Part shown: positions 33,355-42,996 of the stretch, piece by piece | Numbering within the stretch: the first letter of the stretch is position 1 | How the letters are laid out: each line of letters starts with the position of its first letter | Assembly (NCBI GenBank): GCA_964350445.1 | Contig: CAYGKA010000011.1 | Span: 30,070 to 94,069 of the forward strand | Origin: Hwanghaeella sp964350445 | GTDB lineage: Bacteria; Pseudomonadota; Alphaproteobacteria; UBA8366; Aestuariispiraceae | Direction: 5' to 3' | Length of the DNA: 64,000 nucleotides | The notes under the pieces: generated by a model | Told to the model about the DNA's origin: nothing | Seen by the model: only the letters and a program-made list of their open reading frames with translations | Database searches by the model: none | Translations under genes and position numbers: made by a program

Positions 33355-35289
33355 ATGGTTGTAAAAGCGGAAATAGCCGATCATTTGCAGGAGCTGTTGG
33401 ATGCCGACGACTCGGAATTCGGCTTCGTTCTGTTGGATCCGGACGACATCCTGGTCTATGCAAGCAAGGGGTTGCGAGAAGCCTTTCCCGAAGTCGACAT
33501 GCCAGCGAAGCTATACCAGCCGTACATTGAGGTCCTTGGGGATTTGATCCGGACAGGAACGCAAACCGGAAAAGACCTTACGCCCGACCAGCAGCTCAAC
33601 TCCCACATGAAATGGCACAAGGATCCCAAATATCCTTTGGAAGTTCTGTCCAACAAGGGACAGTGGATTCGCTACCGCGAACGGCGCCTCAAAGGCGGAT
33701 ATACGGCAGGCGTCTTCATCGACATCACCGACGTCAAGAAGCGGGAACTGGCGCTTGCGGCGCGCGAACAGCGGCTTGCCGATTACGCGGAAGCCGGTTC
33801 CGAGTGGCTTTGGCAGACCGATGAAGAGCATCGATATACGTATTTTTCGGAGGGGCTGCTGCCCGCGACAGGGTTTACTTCAGAAGACTTGGTGGGAAAG
33901 CGCCGCCAGGACATCATAGAGAACAACGCATCACACGAGACGCTTGAGCATTTCGCCTCCTTGGAGGAACACCGTCCGTTTCGGGATTTCCGATATCCCA
34001 CGAAGTCGCGAGACGGAAAGACCCACTACATCGCCGTGAGCGGCGTACCCTTTTTCGACAAGGATGGGGATTTTAAAGGATATCGCGGCGTCGGCCGGGA
34101 CGTGACCGCCCAGGTAATGGCCGAGCAGCGGGAAGAATTGGCGCATACGCGCCTGTCCGACGCCGTCAATGGATTGCACGGCGGTATTTTGATGTTCGAC
34201 CAGAACGAACGGCTGGTCGTCACAAACATTCAGAACCGAAACCTTTACTCCGACGTCGCGGACCGGATCAAAGTCGGTGTTCCCATGGAAGATGCGGTAG
34301 CCGCCCTGCTGGAACGCGATTACAAGACCACCGGCGCACCGTTGACCCCGGCGGCGATAGACCGGGAACTTGCGCGATGGCGCAGCGGCCAATTGTCCGA
34401 ACTGCAATTCCAATTGGGGGATGCTTGGGTCGAACGACGGGTCGCGCCGACAAAGGCCGGCGGCGCGCTGATCATGGAAATCGATGTGACCGCGTTGAAA
34501 CGGCGCGAGCGTGATTTGGAGGTTGCGAAGGAAGAAGCGGAACGCGCCAATCGGACCCGAACCCAGTTCATGGCGCAAATGAGCCACGAGTTGCGGACGC
34601 CGCTGAACTCCATCATCGGATTCGCCGAAGTCATTCATGACGAATTGTATGGGGAATTGCCGTCGCCGAAATACAAGGACTTCGCCAACGATATCCGTGA
34701 AAGCGGACGACACTTGCTATCCATCATCAATGACATCCTCGACCTCTCGAAAGGCGAAGCTGGACAACGCACGCTGAATCCGGAACCCGTTTCGATCCCA
34801 GAGGCCGTGGAAGCGAGCTTGAAACTCGTCAGACAGCGGGCGGATGCCATCGGCGTCACCCTGATAAACCGCATTCCAGGCGATATTCCCGCCCTGTTGA
34901 GCGAAGACAAGTTGGTCCGTCAAATGCTCATCAACCTCGTCTCCAACGCGGTCAAATTCACGGAAGGCGGCGGCACGGTAACCATCTCAGCCGAAAGAGC
35001 GCGCGACGGCGGCATGAATATCGTCGTCGAAGACACCGGTATCGGGATTGATCACGCCGACATCGAAAAGGCACTGATGCCGTTCATTCAAATCGATTCA
35101 GACCTATCACGCCAATACGAGGGCACCGGTCTCGGCCTGCCTTTGGTCGACAGCCTCATGAAATTGCATGACGGGATATTTCTTCTTGAAAGCACCGTCG
35201 GCGTTGGTACGAAAGCCTCGCTTTGCTTCCCCGCCAAGGCCATCGTCACAGGTTCCAACAGGACCGATCAAGCAACCGGGACAACGTGA
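33355..35289 (+). CDS. Cytoplasmic PAS-domain sensor histidine kinase
   Basis: 644 residues without membrane segments. Three PAS-like sensor regions (about 10-125, 140-260 and 265-385; the second ends FKGYRGVGRDVT) lead to a HisKA domain with phospho-acceptor His411 in QMSHELRTPLNS. The ATPase domain follows: N-box NLVSNAVKFTEG, G1 DTGIGIDH, G2 YEGTGLGLPLV. It should sense a soluble or redox signal and autophosphorylate. There is no receiver domain and no adjacent response regulator. AAGGA precedes the ATG. The aminotransferase gene follows in the same direction. Confidence 0.87.
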   Translation: MVVKAEIADHLQELLDADDSEFGFVLLDPDDILVYASKGLREAFPEVDMPAKLYQPYIEVLGDLIRTGTQTGKDLTPDQQLNSHMKWHKDPKYPLEVLSNKGQWIRYRERRLKGGYTAGVFIDITDVKKRELALAAREQRLADYAEAGSEWLWQTDEEHRYTYFSEGLLPATGFTSEDLVGKRRQDIIENNASHETLEHFASLEEHRPFRDFRYPTKSRDGKTHYIAVSGVPFFDKDGDFKGYRGVGRDVTAQVMAEQREELAHTRLSDAVNGLHGGILMFDQNERLVVTNIQNRNLYSDVADRIKVGVPMEDAVAALLERDYKTTGAPLTPAAIDRELARWRSGQLSELQFQLGDAWVERRVAPTKAGGALIMEIDVTALKRRERDLEVAKEEAERANRTRTQFMAQMSHELRTPLNSIIGFAEVIHDELYGELPSPKYKDFANDIRESGRHLLSIINDILDLSKGEAGQRTLNPEPVSIPEAVEASLKLVRQRADAIGVTLINRIPGDIPALLSEDKLVRQMLINLVSNAVKFTEGGGTVTISAERARDGGMNIVVEDTGIGIDHADIEKALMPFIQIDSDLSRQYEGTGLGLPLVDSLMKLHDGIFLLESTVGVGTKASLCFPAKAIVTGSNRTDQATGTT

Positions 35290-35314
35290 CGGGCATGCTG
35301 TCAGGAGAACGCTG

Positions 35315-36493
35315 ATGAGTTTTTCACTCGACGACGTACGGCAGGACACACCGGCCTGTGCAAATAGGTTGATCCACCTGAACAATGCGGGAGCGTCGCT
35401 TATGCCTCGCCCGGTCCACCAATCGCTGTTGGATCATCTTCAACTCGAATGCGATATCGGCGGCTATGAGGCCAAAGCCGCGCATAACGCACTGCTTGAG
35501 CATTTCTACAATGCCGCAGCCATCGCGGTCGGCGGCAAACCTGAAGAGATCGCATTCATCGAGAACGCAACGCGCGCCTGGGACATGGTGTTCTACGCCT
35601 TCGACTGGCGCCCCGGTGACAGAATACTGACGTCACGCTCCGACTACAGCTCGAACATGATTTCCTATATCCAAGTCGCGCGGCGCTATGGGGCCATTGT
35701 GGACATGGCGCCGGACGACGAGAGCGGCCAGGTCGATGTCGCTGCATTGGAAAACCTGATCACCGACCGCACGCGGCTGATCACCCTCACTCATATCCCG
35801 ACCAATGGCGGCCTTATCAACCCGGCGGAACAGGTCGGCAAAGTCGCGCGGAAGCATCACATCCCCTATCTTCTGGACGCCTGCCAATCGGTCGGCCAAA
35901 TGCCAGTCGACGTCAACGATATCGGCTGTGACATGCTGTCGACGACGGGTCGCAAATACATAAGAGGCCCGCGCGGGACCGGATTTCTATGGATCCGGAA
36001 AGAATGGATCGAAAAGCTGGAGCCGCCGTTCCTCGACACTCACGCCGCGACCTGGACCGACATCACCGAGATTGAAATCCGCGCCGACGCGCGCCGTTTC
36101 GAAAATTGGGAATGCTACTTTGCAGGAAAAATCGGTTTGGCCGTAGCGCTGGACTATGGCCAGGGGTTGGGCGTTGCCGAAACCTGGGCCCGCATCCAAT
36201 CGCTGGCGAATGGCCTTCGCGACACTTTATGCCGCCTCCCCGGCGTCACGGTTTGGGACAGGGGCGAGAGACAATGCGGGATCGTAACCTTCTCCAAGGC
36301 CGGCGTCGGTGCGGACAGCATCAAGGCGGTCCTGGCGGCGCAGAAGATCAACGTCTCCACCTCCAGCAGCCAACTGACGCGCGAGGACCTCGCCGCCGCC
36401 CAGGTCGGATCTATGGTTCGCGCATCCGTACACTATTTCAATACGGAAGAAGAGTTGGAGAAACTGTGTGCCATTGTCCGTTCGGCAAGCTGA
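35315..36493 (+). CDS. Class V aminotransferase-fold PLP enzyme
   Basis: 392 residues. The PLP lysine is Lys214 in TTGRKYIRGPRGTGFLW; the cofactor aspartate is in LLDACQSVGQ, and HLNNAGASLMP marks the N-terminus. This fold covers cysteine desulfurases, isopenicillin-N-epimerase-like proteins and C-S lyases; I cannot choose among them. The ATG at 35315 has an AGGAGA site; the frame open from 35168 overlaps the kinase gene and is not used. It begins 25 bases after the kinase stop, so cotranscription is likely. Confidence 0.8.
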   Translation: MSFSLDDVRQDTPACANRLIHLNNAGASLMPRPVHQSLLDHLQLECDIGGYEAKAAHNALLEHFYNAAAIAVGGKPEEIAFIENATRAWDMVFYAFDWRPGDRILTSRSDYSSNMISYIQVARRYGAIVDMAPDDESGQVDVAALENLITDRTRLITLTHIPTNGGLINPAEQVGKVARKHHIPYLLDACQSVGQMPVDVNDIGCDMLSTTGRKYIRGPRGTGFLWIRKEWIEKLEPPFLDTHAATWTDITEIEIRADARRFENWECYFAGKIGLAVALDYGQGLGVAETWARIQSLANGLRDTLCRLPGVTVWDRGERQCGIVTFSKAGVGADSIKAVLAAQKINVSTSSSQLTREDLAAAQVGSMVRASVHYFNTEEELEKLCAIVRSAS

Positions 36494-36494
36494 A

Positions 36495-37334
36495 TTAAGG
36501 GCGGTCGCCGTCGCCCGTCTCACCCGCCACATTCTGCGTAACCGTCGACCCACGGCGGGCGCTGTTGGAAATCTGCTTATAGATTGACGACAACACGGAT
36601 ATGAAGACGCCGACAGCAAGCAAATTGAAAAATGCACGCGGCAACGTTTCGGCTATGACTGTCACGAGGCCCGGCAATCCAACGGTAAGTGCAACGGCAA
36701 TATCACTCAACGCGGAGAACCCATAACCGAAGATCGTCATCAGGACGCCGCAAACCAAATACACGCCGACGATTCTACCCGCGATGCCTTTGGTCATGCC
36801 CAGAAGTTCTAAGAGCCCCTCCTGGGCGCCTATGGAGGCGGCCGGCAGGAACATGACGCACCGCGCCAAAATCCACATCAGCAGCAGCACGAACAATATC
36901 TGAACCGCAACCCCGAAATCCGGCACCGGCGCGATCGCTGCTGCAGTGGCCAAACCCACGGCAACGCCGAGCACATAAGCGGCACAACTGATCAGAAGGA
37001 AACGCAGTTCCCGCAATCCGAACACGAACTGAAACCAATATAGTTTTTGATCGGGAAGCAGCGCGAAACGGTGCCAAGCCGTCGCCTGCGGAGCCACCGC
37101 GGCCAGGATCAGGACATTGAAGAGCGGGTCGCCCCATCCCTTCATGTCGAGGATGTCGAACAATTGGACCATCTTCTGGGCATTGGTCAAAAAGACCGAA
37201 AATATGAACGGTGTGATCGAGATCTTCAGCAAGGACCCGAAATTGTGGAAAACGAAGCCAATCGCCCACCGCACCGTTCCCAACGCGGCGAGGCCGCGCG
37301 GCTCATCCGGGTCGATTTGGGTAGCGGTCGTCAT
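36495..37334 (-). CDS. Multi-pass inner-membrane protein of unknown function
   Basis: 279 residues with about six hydrophobic helices, for example FLLISCAAYVLGVAVGLATAAAIA, ILFVLLLMWILARCVMFLP and LVCGVLMTIFGYGFSAL. The N- and C-terminal ends are charged and soluble. I do not recognise a specific family; it loosely resembles uncharacterised alphaproteobacterial membrane proteins. It starts 45 bases after the dgcA stop on the same strand and converges on the class V aminotransferase with one base between the stops. Confidence 0.65.
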   Translation of the reverse strand: MTTATQIDPDEPRGLAALGTVRWAIGFVFHNFGSLLKISITPFIFSVFLTNAQKMVQLFDILDMKGWGDPLFNVLILAAVAPQATAWHRFALLPDQKLYWFQFVFGLRELRFLLISCAAYVLGVAVGLATAAAIAPVPDFGVAVQILFVLLLMWILARCVMFLPAASIGAQEGLLELLGMTKGIAGRIVGVYLVCGVLMTIFGYGFSALSDIAVALTVGLPGLVTVIAETLPRAFFNLLAVGVFISVLSSIYKQISNSARRGSTVTQNVAGETGDGDRP

Positions 37335-37357
37335 GTCCGGTATCCTAGCCGTTCATG

Positions 37358-37388
37358 CCAGTGTCATCCCCAACCAGTGTCATCCCCA
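37358..37388. repeat. Tandem 15-bp repeat at the dgcA 3' end
   Basis: CCAGTGTCATCCCCA occurs at 37358-37372 and again at 37374-37388, a period of 16. The second copy covers the dgcA stop codon. The unit resembles the edge of intergenic repeats of the TGTCATCCCCGC type found in many alphaproteobacteria. Confidence 0.6.
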
Positions 37389-38363
37389 GAGAGATCCAGC
37401 CGGTGGGGAAATCACGCTTCCGTTGAACGTCAACCCGCCGTCCCGGTCCTTGGCCAGCAGCAAAGGGCCGTCCAGGTCGACCACGGCCGCGCCTTGCGCC
37501 AGAAGCACCGCCGGCGCCATGGAAAGAGATGTCCCGACCATGCATCCAACCATGATGCCCAGACCCGCAGCTTCGGCCTCCCGCTTCAGCGCGAGGCCTT
37601 CGGTCAAACCGCCCGTCTTATCCAGCTTGATGTTGATCATGTCGTAGCGGTCGGCTAGCGCAGCCAGTCCGTCGCGGGTATGCACCGATTCATCGGCGCA
37701 AATCGGGATGGGATGGGCCAGCGACGCCAGGACAGCATCGTCGGATGCCGGTAAGGGCTGTTCGATCATTTTGACGCCCAGGGCTGCTAATTCCGCCGAA
37801 AACGGTTCCACCATGTCCGGCGACCAACCTTCGTTCGCATCAACAACGAGTTCGGTATTCGGGGCGTTCTCACGCACTGCCGCCACACGGTCCAGGTCAC
37901 CGGTACCGGTCAGCTTCAGCTTCATCAACGGCCGGGCCGCGTTGGCTTTTGCGGAGGCACCCATCTTTTCGGGCGTATCGAGGCTAATCGTATAAACCGT
38001 CGTCACCGGTCCCGGCTCCGACAACCCTGCCAATTGCCAGGCGCGGCTGCCGGACATCTTGGCCTCAAGATCCCAGAAAGCGGCATCCAACGCACACCGT
38101 GCCGCACCGGCGGGCATGACGGTCTGCAGCGCCATCCGATCCATGCCGTTGGTCAATTCGTTCCTGACCGACTCAATCTGCGCCATAACGCTCTCGATTG
38201 ATTCCCCATACCGGGGATAGGGAACGCATTCCCCTCTGCCCCGGTGATCCCCATCGACAATTTCAACTACCACGACCTCAGCAGAGGTCTTGGTACCGCG
38301 GGAGATGGAAAAGGCGGCCGCAAGCGGCCAACTTTCATGGCAAACGGATTTGAGCAGAACCAT
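37380..38363 (-). CDS. dgcA: N-acetyl-D-glutamate racemase DgcA (enolase superfamily)
   Basis: 327 residues of the enolase superfamily, dipeptide-epimerase/muconate-lactonizing subgroup. Catalytic-site segments are MKLKLTG (general-base lysine), ELVVDANEGW and MIEQPLP (metal ligands), CADESVH, and NIKLDKTGGL (second lysine). Taken alone it could be an L-Ala-D/L-Glu epimerase. Its position seven bases after a DUF1611/DgcN gene supports DgcA, which racemises N-acetyl-D-glutamate to the L form in D-glutamate breakdown. The ribosome site is weak, so coupling to dgcN is likely. Confidence 0.78.
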   Translation of the reverse strand: MVLLKSVCHESWPLAAAFSISRGTKTSAEVVVVEIVDGDHRGRGECVPYPRYGESIESVMAQIESVRNELTNGMDRMALQTVMPAGAARCALDAAFWDLEAKMSGSRAWQLAGLSEPGPVTTVYTISLDTPEKMGASAKANAARPLMKLKLTGTGDLDRVAAVRENAPNTELVVDANEGWSPDMVEPFSAELAALGVKMIEQPLPASDDAVLASLAHPIPICADESVHTRDGLAALADRYDMINIKLDKTGGLTEGLALKREAEAAGLGIMVGCMVGTSLSMAPAVLLAQGAAVVDLDGPLLLAKDRDGGLTFNGSVISPPAGSLWG

Positions 38364-38369
38364 GACGGT

Positions 38370-39365
38370 CTACAACACGTCCACGATCGGCGCGGCGCCA
38401 AACCGGAACGTATCCGTGGTCGGCAGACCAGTCTCATCCGCAATCTTGGCCAGCAAATCCTTGGCCTCGGCCTCGCCAAGCGCCACGGTGTTCACCGACA
38501 CGCCCACGACTTTGCAATCCGGGTTTGTGAGCCGGCCACATTGCTCGTTCAAAGCAATGCATTCCTGCAAGCTCGGCAACGGGAAGTCGGGAAGGCCGCG
38601 CATATGGGTGCGGGTCGGTTCATGGCACATGACCAATGCATCGGCCTGTGACCCGTGCAGCAGGCCCATGCTGACGCCGGCGAAGGATGCATGGAACAGA
38701 CTGCCCTGCCCTTCGATGACGTCCCAATGATCCTCGTCATTCGCTGGGCAAAGCCATTCGGTGGCCCCGGAAATGAAATCGGCCACGACGGCATCGACGG
38801 AGACGCCGTCACCGGCAATGAAAATACCGGTCTGGCCGGTAGCGCGGAAGGATACTTTCATTCCACGGGCCTTCATTTCCTGCTCTACGGCCAGGGCCGC
38901 GAACATTTTTCCGACCGAACAATCCGTCCCGACGGCCAACAAACGCTTGCCGGGGCGCTTTGAGCCCTTGGCGACGTCGAAAGCACGGGTCGGATGCCGT
39001 ACGTCAAAGAGCCTCCGGCCGTTGGCTTTAGCCGCATCCGCAATCGCGGGGATTTCGGCAACCTTGTTGTGCAGGCCGCTTGCCACGTCCATACCCAGTT
39101 CCACGCCCTGGACGAGGCTTTTCACCCAAGAGTCGGGTATCAAACCGCCCCGGTTCGCCACGCCGACCACGATCGTCTTGACGCCGGCCGCAGCCGCTTC
39201 CTCGATCGTCATGTTGGGAAGTCCAAGGTCCGCGTTGCACCCCGGAAGCTTGAACTGACCGACACACCATTCCGGCCGCCACATCCTGACACCGTTAGCG
39301 ACTTTCGCTGCAAGTTGATCCGCTGCATCCCCTAGGAACATCAGGTACGGATGTTCAATCGCCAT
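38370..39365 (-). CDS. dgcN: N-acetyltransferase DgcN (DUF1611 family)
   Basis: 331 residues. The DUF1611 family shows a P-loop-like segment in LLAVGTDCSVGKMFAAL, and the substrate region VIEGQGSLFHASFAG. DgcN acetylates D-glutamate; DgcA then racemises the product, feeding D-glutamate from cell-wall material into central metabolism. The ATG at 39365 has GGGAG; the frame extends to 39428 without a ribosome site. It is first in a dgcN-dgcA operon, with the membrane protein gene possibly third. Confidence 0.8.
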   Translation of the reverse strand: MAIEHPYLMFLGDAADQLAAKVANGVRMWRPEWCVGQFKLPGCNADLGLPNMTIEEAAAAGVKTIVVGVANRGGLIPDSWVKSLVQGVELGMDVASGLHNKVAEIPAIADAAKANGRRLFDVRHPTRAFDVAKGSKRPGKRLLAVGTDCSVGKMFAALAVEQEMKARGMKVSFRATGQTGIFIAGDGVSVDAVVADFISGATEWLCPANDEDHWDVIEGQGSLFHASFAGVSMGLLHGSQADALVMCHEPTRTHMRGLPDFPLPSLQECIALNEQCGRLTNPDCKVVGVSVNTVALGEAEAKDLLAKIADETGLPTTDTFRFGAAPIVDVL

Positions 39366-39671
39366 GAATTGGCTCCCTTTGACTAGAATCTCGCCCCACC
39401 GCCATTTTGCGGCGCTTCTGCGGCGCACGATACTGCCCGAATGGAAGCATGCACAAGCGGAATGGCTGTCTGAAAGAACGGATTAGGCATCAAAACCCGC
39501 AGTAAGTCCGCCATAGCGGCGGATTGTCTTTGTGTTATCGAACAAATCAGGCAGAATCTTTGAAATTGATCGGTTTTGGTTGCTGGTATGACTCTGTACG
39601 TCGCGCCCTTGGGAGAGTTCCGCGTTACGGCGCTTTGCCAAAGGTCTTTTTTTTCGCGGTGGACGCATGCG

Positions 39672-40805
39672 ATGCGGCACTTGCCATCAATCCTTCTCAT
39701 CGCAGCCATGGTTTCCCTGCCTTATCAATCCGCCAAGGGCAGTTCGGATATGGTGGCCGCTGTACAGCTCTCCCCTTCCGGAACTCCAGATATTGAGGGC
39801 GATTCCAAGGCACAGCTTGAAGAAGCACTCCGTTCCCTGAAGAGCACGAAACGGGTTGCCCGCGGCGAGGCTGAGCGCATTCTGGCCTCAATCGGTGCGT
39901 TTCAGGCGGCACGGGAAAAACGCCGGCCGCCCCAGCCATTGGACTCGGTCTTAGACACCTGCATTGCCGCGCCGTCGTCGGCATGCTTGCTGGAAGAAGC
40001 GTTCGCCCAAGCCTATCGCGTGCCGGATGAATCGCGCCGGGACTGGGCGCTGAGCGCCGTTGCGGCGGCGTATCACGAGGGTGGCGATAGCGAGAGCGTA
40101 TATTCCGTCCTCGCCCTGATGGACGACCCGCGCACCGCGCTACGCCTGCTGGAAAAGACGGTTGGGCTGGAAGGCGATACGGTAAGGAACACCGCAGCCA
40201 TCGCGAACGATCCGTCTGCCGACGCCGAGAGCGAAAGCGTCGATTGGGCGGCATCGGTCAATAAGGGCGACTGGGCAGGTGCCCAACGGGCAATCGATTC
40301 CATCTCGGAAAGCCGTTACCGGACCGTCGCTTGGGCACGTCTCTCCCGAATGGCAATCGATGCCGGTGAAACGGCCTTGGCGGCGCAGGCGCTGCAGGCA
40401 AGCGAGGAACTGATCGATGATATCGGTCTCTCCTACGCGAGGTCCTTTGCCCATTACGAGGCGAGTCTGGCGCATATCGCACTGGTTTCCCACTCGAATG
40501 GCGGTGAGGTGGAAACACGGGCAGCGGCGGCGGCCGCGTCGAAAATCGAACAACCCCATTTGCGCGCCGATGCTTATTGGCGGCTGGCGCAAGTCGGGTC
40601 CAAGACCCTTGCGCCGAGCATCCACGAACGGGCCGAAACGTCCTTCACACAGATCGCGTCGCGCCTTCGCCAAGTTTTTGTCCTGACTTTCGACGAGGTC
40701 AAGAACCCGCAGCGGCAAGAGCGCGCCATGGCCATTGCCGCGACCATTTCCGACCCGCTCGATCGTGCCAGGGCGTTCACCCGTTTGGCGCGCTACGTTC
40801 GGTAG
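39672..40805 (+). CDS. Secreted helical-repeat protein of unknown function
   Basis: 377 residues from an ATG at 39672, where a signal peptide begins (RHLPSILLIAAMVSLPYQSAKG); the frame is open upstream to 39576. The mature protein is almost all helix, with repeated alanine-rich units (RDWALSAVAAAYHEGG, RTVAWARLSRMAIDAGETALA, LRADAYWRLAQVG, RARAFTRLARYVR) spaced like TPR or similar repeats. Such proteins usually scaffold others in the periplasm. I recognise no specific family. The GNAT gene starts 47 bases later. Confidence 0.6.
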   Translation: MRHLPSILLIAAMVSLPYQSAKGSSDMVAAVQLSPSGTPDIEGDSKAQLEEALRSLKSTKRVARGEAERILASIGAFQAAREKRRPPQPLDSVLDTCIAAPSSACLLEEAFAQAYRVPDESRRDWALSAVAAAYHEGGDSESVYSVLALMDDPRTALRLLEKTVGLEGDTVRNTAAIANDPSADAESESVDWAASVNKGDWAGAQRAIDSISESRYRTVAWARLSRMAIDAGETALAAQALQASEELIDDIGLSYARSFAHYEASLAHIALVSHSNGGEVETRAAAAAASKIEQPHLRADAYWRLAQVGSKTLAPSIHERAETSFTQIASRLRQVFVLTFDEVKNPQRQERAMAIAATISDPLDRARAFTRLARYVR

Positions 40806-40852
40806 CTCCATACCGCCCCTGCTGGAAGAAGAGAGTCACTTTGCCCCCGACA

Positions 40853-41302
40853 ATGAATATCCGAACAGCCACTGCGGAAGATTTGCCAACACTCGTCGCC
40901 ATGTTGGCGGACGACGTCTTAGGACAGACGCGGGAAGACGCGAGTTTACCCCTCAACCAAGCTTACAGGGATGCCTTCGCGGCGATTGAGGCGGACCCCT
41001 ACAACGACATCATGGTCGGGGAAATCGACGGCATGGTGATGGCGATGATGCAGTTTACCGTCATTCCTTCGATCAGCTTCACGGGACGGTCCCGCGCGCA
41101 AATTGAATCCGTCCGCGTCGCCGAAGGTTACCGTGGAAAAGGATATGGCAGAAAGATGTTCGAATGGGCGATCGAGGAAGGACGGCGCCGCAACTGCCAT
41201 CTAGCCCAATTGTCCACGAATGCTGCCCGTAAAGACGCGGCCCGGTTCTATGAGGATCTCGGATTCGTCGCATCCCATGTCGGGATGAAAATGGTCCTTT
41301 AA
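40853..41302 (+). CDS. GNAT-family N-acetyltransferase
   Basis: 149 residues. The acetyl-CoA motif is ESVRVAEGYRGKGYGRKMFEWAIEEG, followed by CHLAQLSTNAARKDAARFYEDLGF, the classical GNAT layout. The substrate is unknown. The start could be this ATG or a TTG at 40841 (AGAGAG upstream, adding four residues); the ATG is preferred because the fold begins at NIRTATAED. It lies 47 bases after the helical-repeat gene on the same strand and converges on the kinase gene. Confidence 0.82.
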   Translation: MNIRTATAEDLPTLVAMLADDVLGQTREDASLPLNQAYRDAFAAIEADPYNDIMVGEIDGMVMAMMQFTVIPSISFTGRSRAQIESVRVAEGYRGKGYGRKMFEWAIEEGRRRNCHLAQLSTNAARKDAARFYEDLGFVASHVGMKMVL

Positions 41303-41329
41303 CGGACGCGGAAAGAACCCTGCACCGCG

Positions 41330-42943
41330 CTATCCCAAACGCCGCTCGGCCGGCAACCGCACCGTGACGGTCGTTCCAACACCGATCGTCGAATCGATGA
41401 TTAGTTCGCCACCATGCATGTCGACGAGCGATTTCACGATCGGCAGTCCCAAACCCGTTCCACCGGACCGGTAGGCATCATTATTCCCCAATCTTCCGAA
41501 TGGCGTCAGGATAAAATCCATTCTTTCTTGCGGAATGCCATCGCCGGAATCGGAAATAGAAATCGAAACGCCGGAATCCGGATCAGGTTCGGTTACGGTA
41601 ACTTGCACGACACTGTGGTCGCTTCCGTATTTCACAGCATTACTGAGCAAATTCAGCACGACTTGCAGCATCGCCCTTTCGTCGGCGACGACCTTGACTT
41701 CACTATCCGTCAGCCCCGCTGTTTCGACGATGACGCTGCGGGATTGGGCCAATCCCGAAACCATCTCCCGCGCACGGATGATGACGTCTCGCAAGCTGAC
41801 GGGTCCTTCCTCCAATTCGTACCGCCCGGCTTCGATCTTCGACAGATCCAGTATCTCATTCACGATGTGGAGAAGATGTTCCGCTCCATCCTGAATATAG
41901 CCGGTATATTCCGTCAGGCGGTCTTCGGTAAGCGACGCCAATCCTTGCGTTCCCAGCGACTGCGAGAATCCGATGATCGCGTTCAGCGGCGTTCGAAGCT
42001 CATGACTCATTTTAGCCAGGAAGTCCGACTTCAATTTGTTCGCGCGCTCCGCGTCTCGGCGCGCGGCCAGCATCGCTTCCTCGTTGGCGCGCCGTTCGGA
42101 TATATCGATGACAAGCCCCAGGTAACCTGTCCCACCTTTCCAGCGTGGCGTGGAAACGCGAACTTCGGCCCACATGACCGACCCGTCCCGCCGAAGCATC
42201 TGGCATTGGTATGTATTGGGGGCGGCCACCCCTTTTGAACGGCTGTCACGGTATGATTTCAGCCGAACCGCTTCATCTTCCGGGAACAGGGTCCAAATCG
42301 AGCCGAGCGCGATCAGGTCCTTAGCGCCGGGATAGCCCAACATCGACGCCAAGGCTGCGTTTGCATAGCCGATCAACTCGCCATCGTGCACGAAAATGCC
42401 CTGTACGGAACTATCGATAAGTTCAAGGTACTGCAGCGATGTTTGAGCGATTTCCAGATTGTTCAACGCGACGGTGTGTTCAAGGTCTTCTTTCGCCGAA
42501 CGAAGTTCGTCGTGTAGATGACGCTCGCGCGTCACATCGGCAAGAAGGTAGAGGCTTTCGCATTTGTCCCGGTCACAGTCCCGAAACAGCAATTCCTCCC
42601 GCAGCCAGAACCATCCGTCCTTGTCACCCGTCGAGCCGCACCGGATCCTATATTCCTTGCGTATTCCTGCCTGAGAGGCGGGGTCGCCTTTGCCAGCGGT
42701 CACGATCGACCAATCGTCGGGATGAACGTGCTTTTGCAGCCACGAGACCAAGGAAACCGGGAAGCAGGCTTCGGAAACACCGGTCAATCCGCAAAACGCC
42801 TCACTACCCCATATAACGGAGGCGTCCTTGCCGGTTCCTGCCACCCGAAACAGGGCAGCGCCGGGGACGGGCGTGCCGGAGATTTCCGCTGCACTGCCAT
42901 TCCCCGCAGGAACAAGCGGTCCGCGTTGTTCGCGCTCGGACAA
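41330..42943 (-). CDS. PAS-domain sensor histidine kinase (TTG start)
   Basis: 537 residues, no membrane segment. A first PAS domain at about 30-145 ends LYLLADVTRERHL. A short coiled stretch leads to a second PAS at about 165-285 (IFVHDGELIGYANAAL, CQMLRRDGSVMWAEVRV). HisKA has His314 in KMSHELRTPLNAI; the ATPase has NLLSNAVKYGS, DSGDGIPQE and GTGLGLPIV. The only suitable start is TTG at 42943, supported by AAGGGGGA six bases upstream. No receiver or response regulator adjoins. It lies 53 bases after phnE on the same strand. Confidence 0.87.
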   Translation of the reverse strand: MSEREQRGPLVPAGNGSAAEISGTPVPGAALFRVAGTGKDASVIWGSEAFCGLTGVSEACFPVSLVSWLQKHVHPDDWSIVTAGKGDPASQAGIRKEYRIRCGSTGDKDGWFWLREELLFRDCDRDKCESLYLLADVTRERHLHDELRSAKEDLEHTVALNNLEIAQTSLQYLELIDSSVQGIFVHDGELIGYANAALASMLGYPGAKDLIALGSIWTLFPEDEAVRLKSYRDSRSKGVAAPNTYQCQMLRRDGSVMWAEVRVSTPRWKGGTGYLGLVIDISERRANEEAMLAARRDAERANKLKSDFLAKMSHELRTPLNAIIGFSQSLGTQGLASLTEDRLTEYTGYIQDGAEHLLHIVNEILDLSKIEAGRYELEEGPVSLRDVIIRAREMVSGLAQSRSVIVETAGLTDSEVKVVADERAMLQVVLNLLSNAVKYGSDHSVVQVTVTEPDPDSGVSISISDSGDGIPQERMDFILTPFGRLGNNDAYRSGGTGLGLPIVKSLVDMHGGELIIDSTIGVGTTVTVRLPAERRLG

Positions 42944-42996
42944 GAAAGTCCCCCTTGTATAGGATCACTGTCGGAAACCTATACAACAGGTTGATC

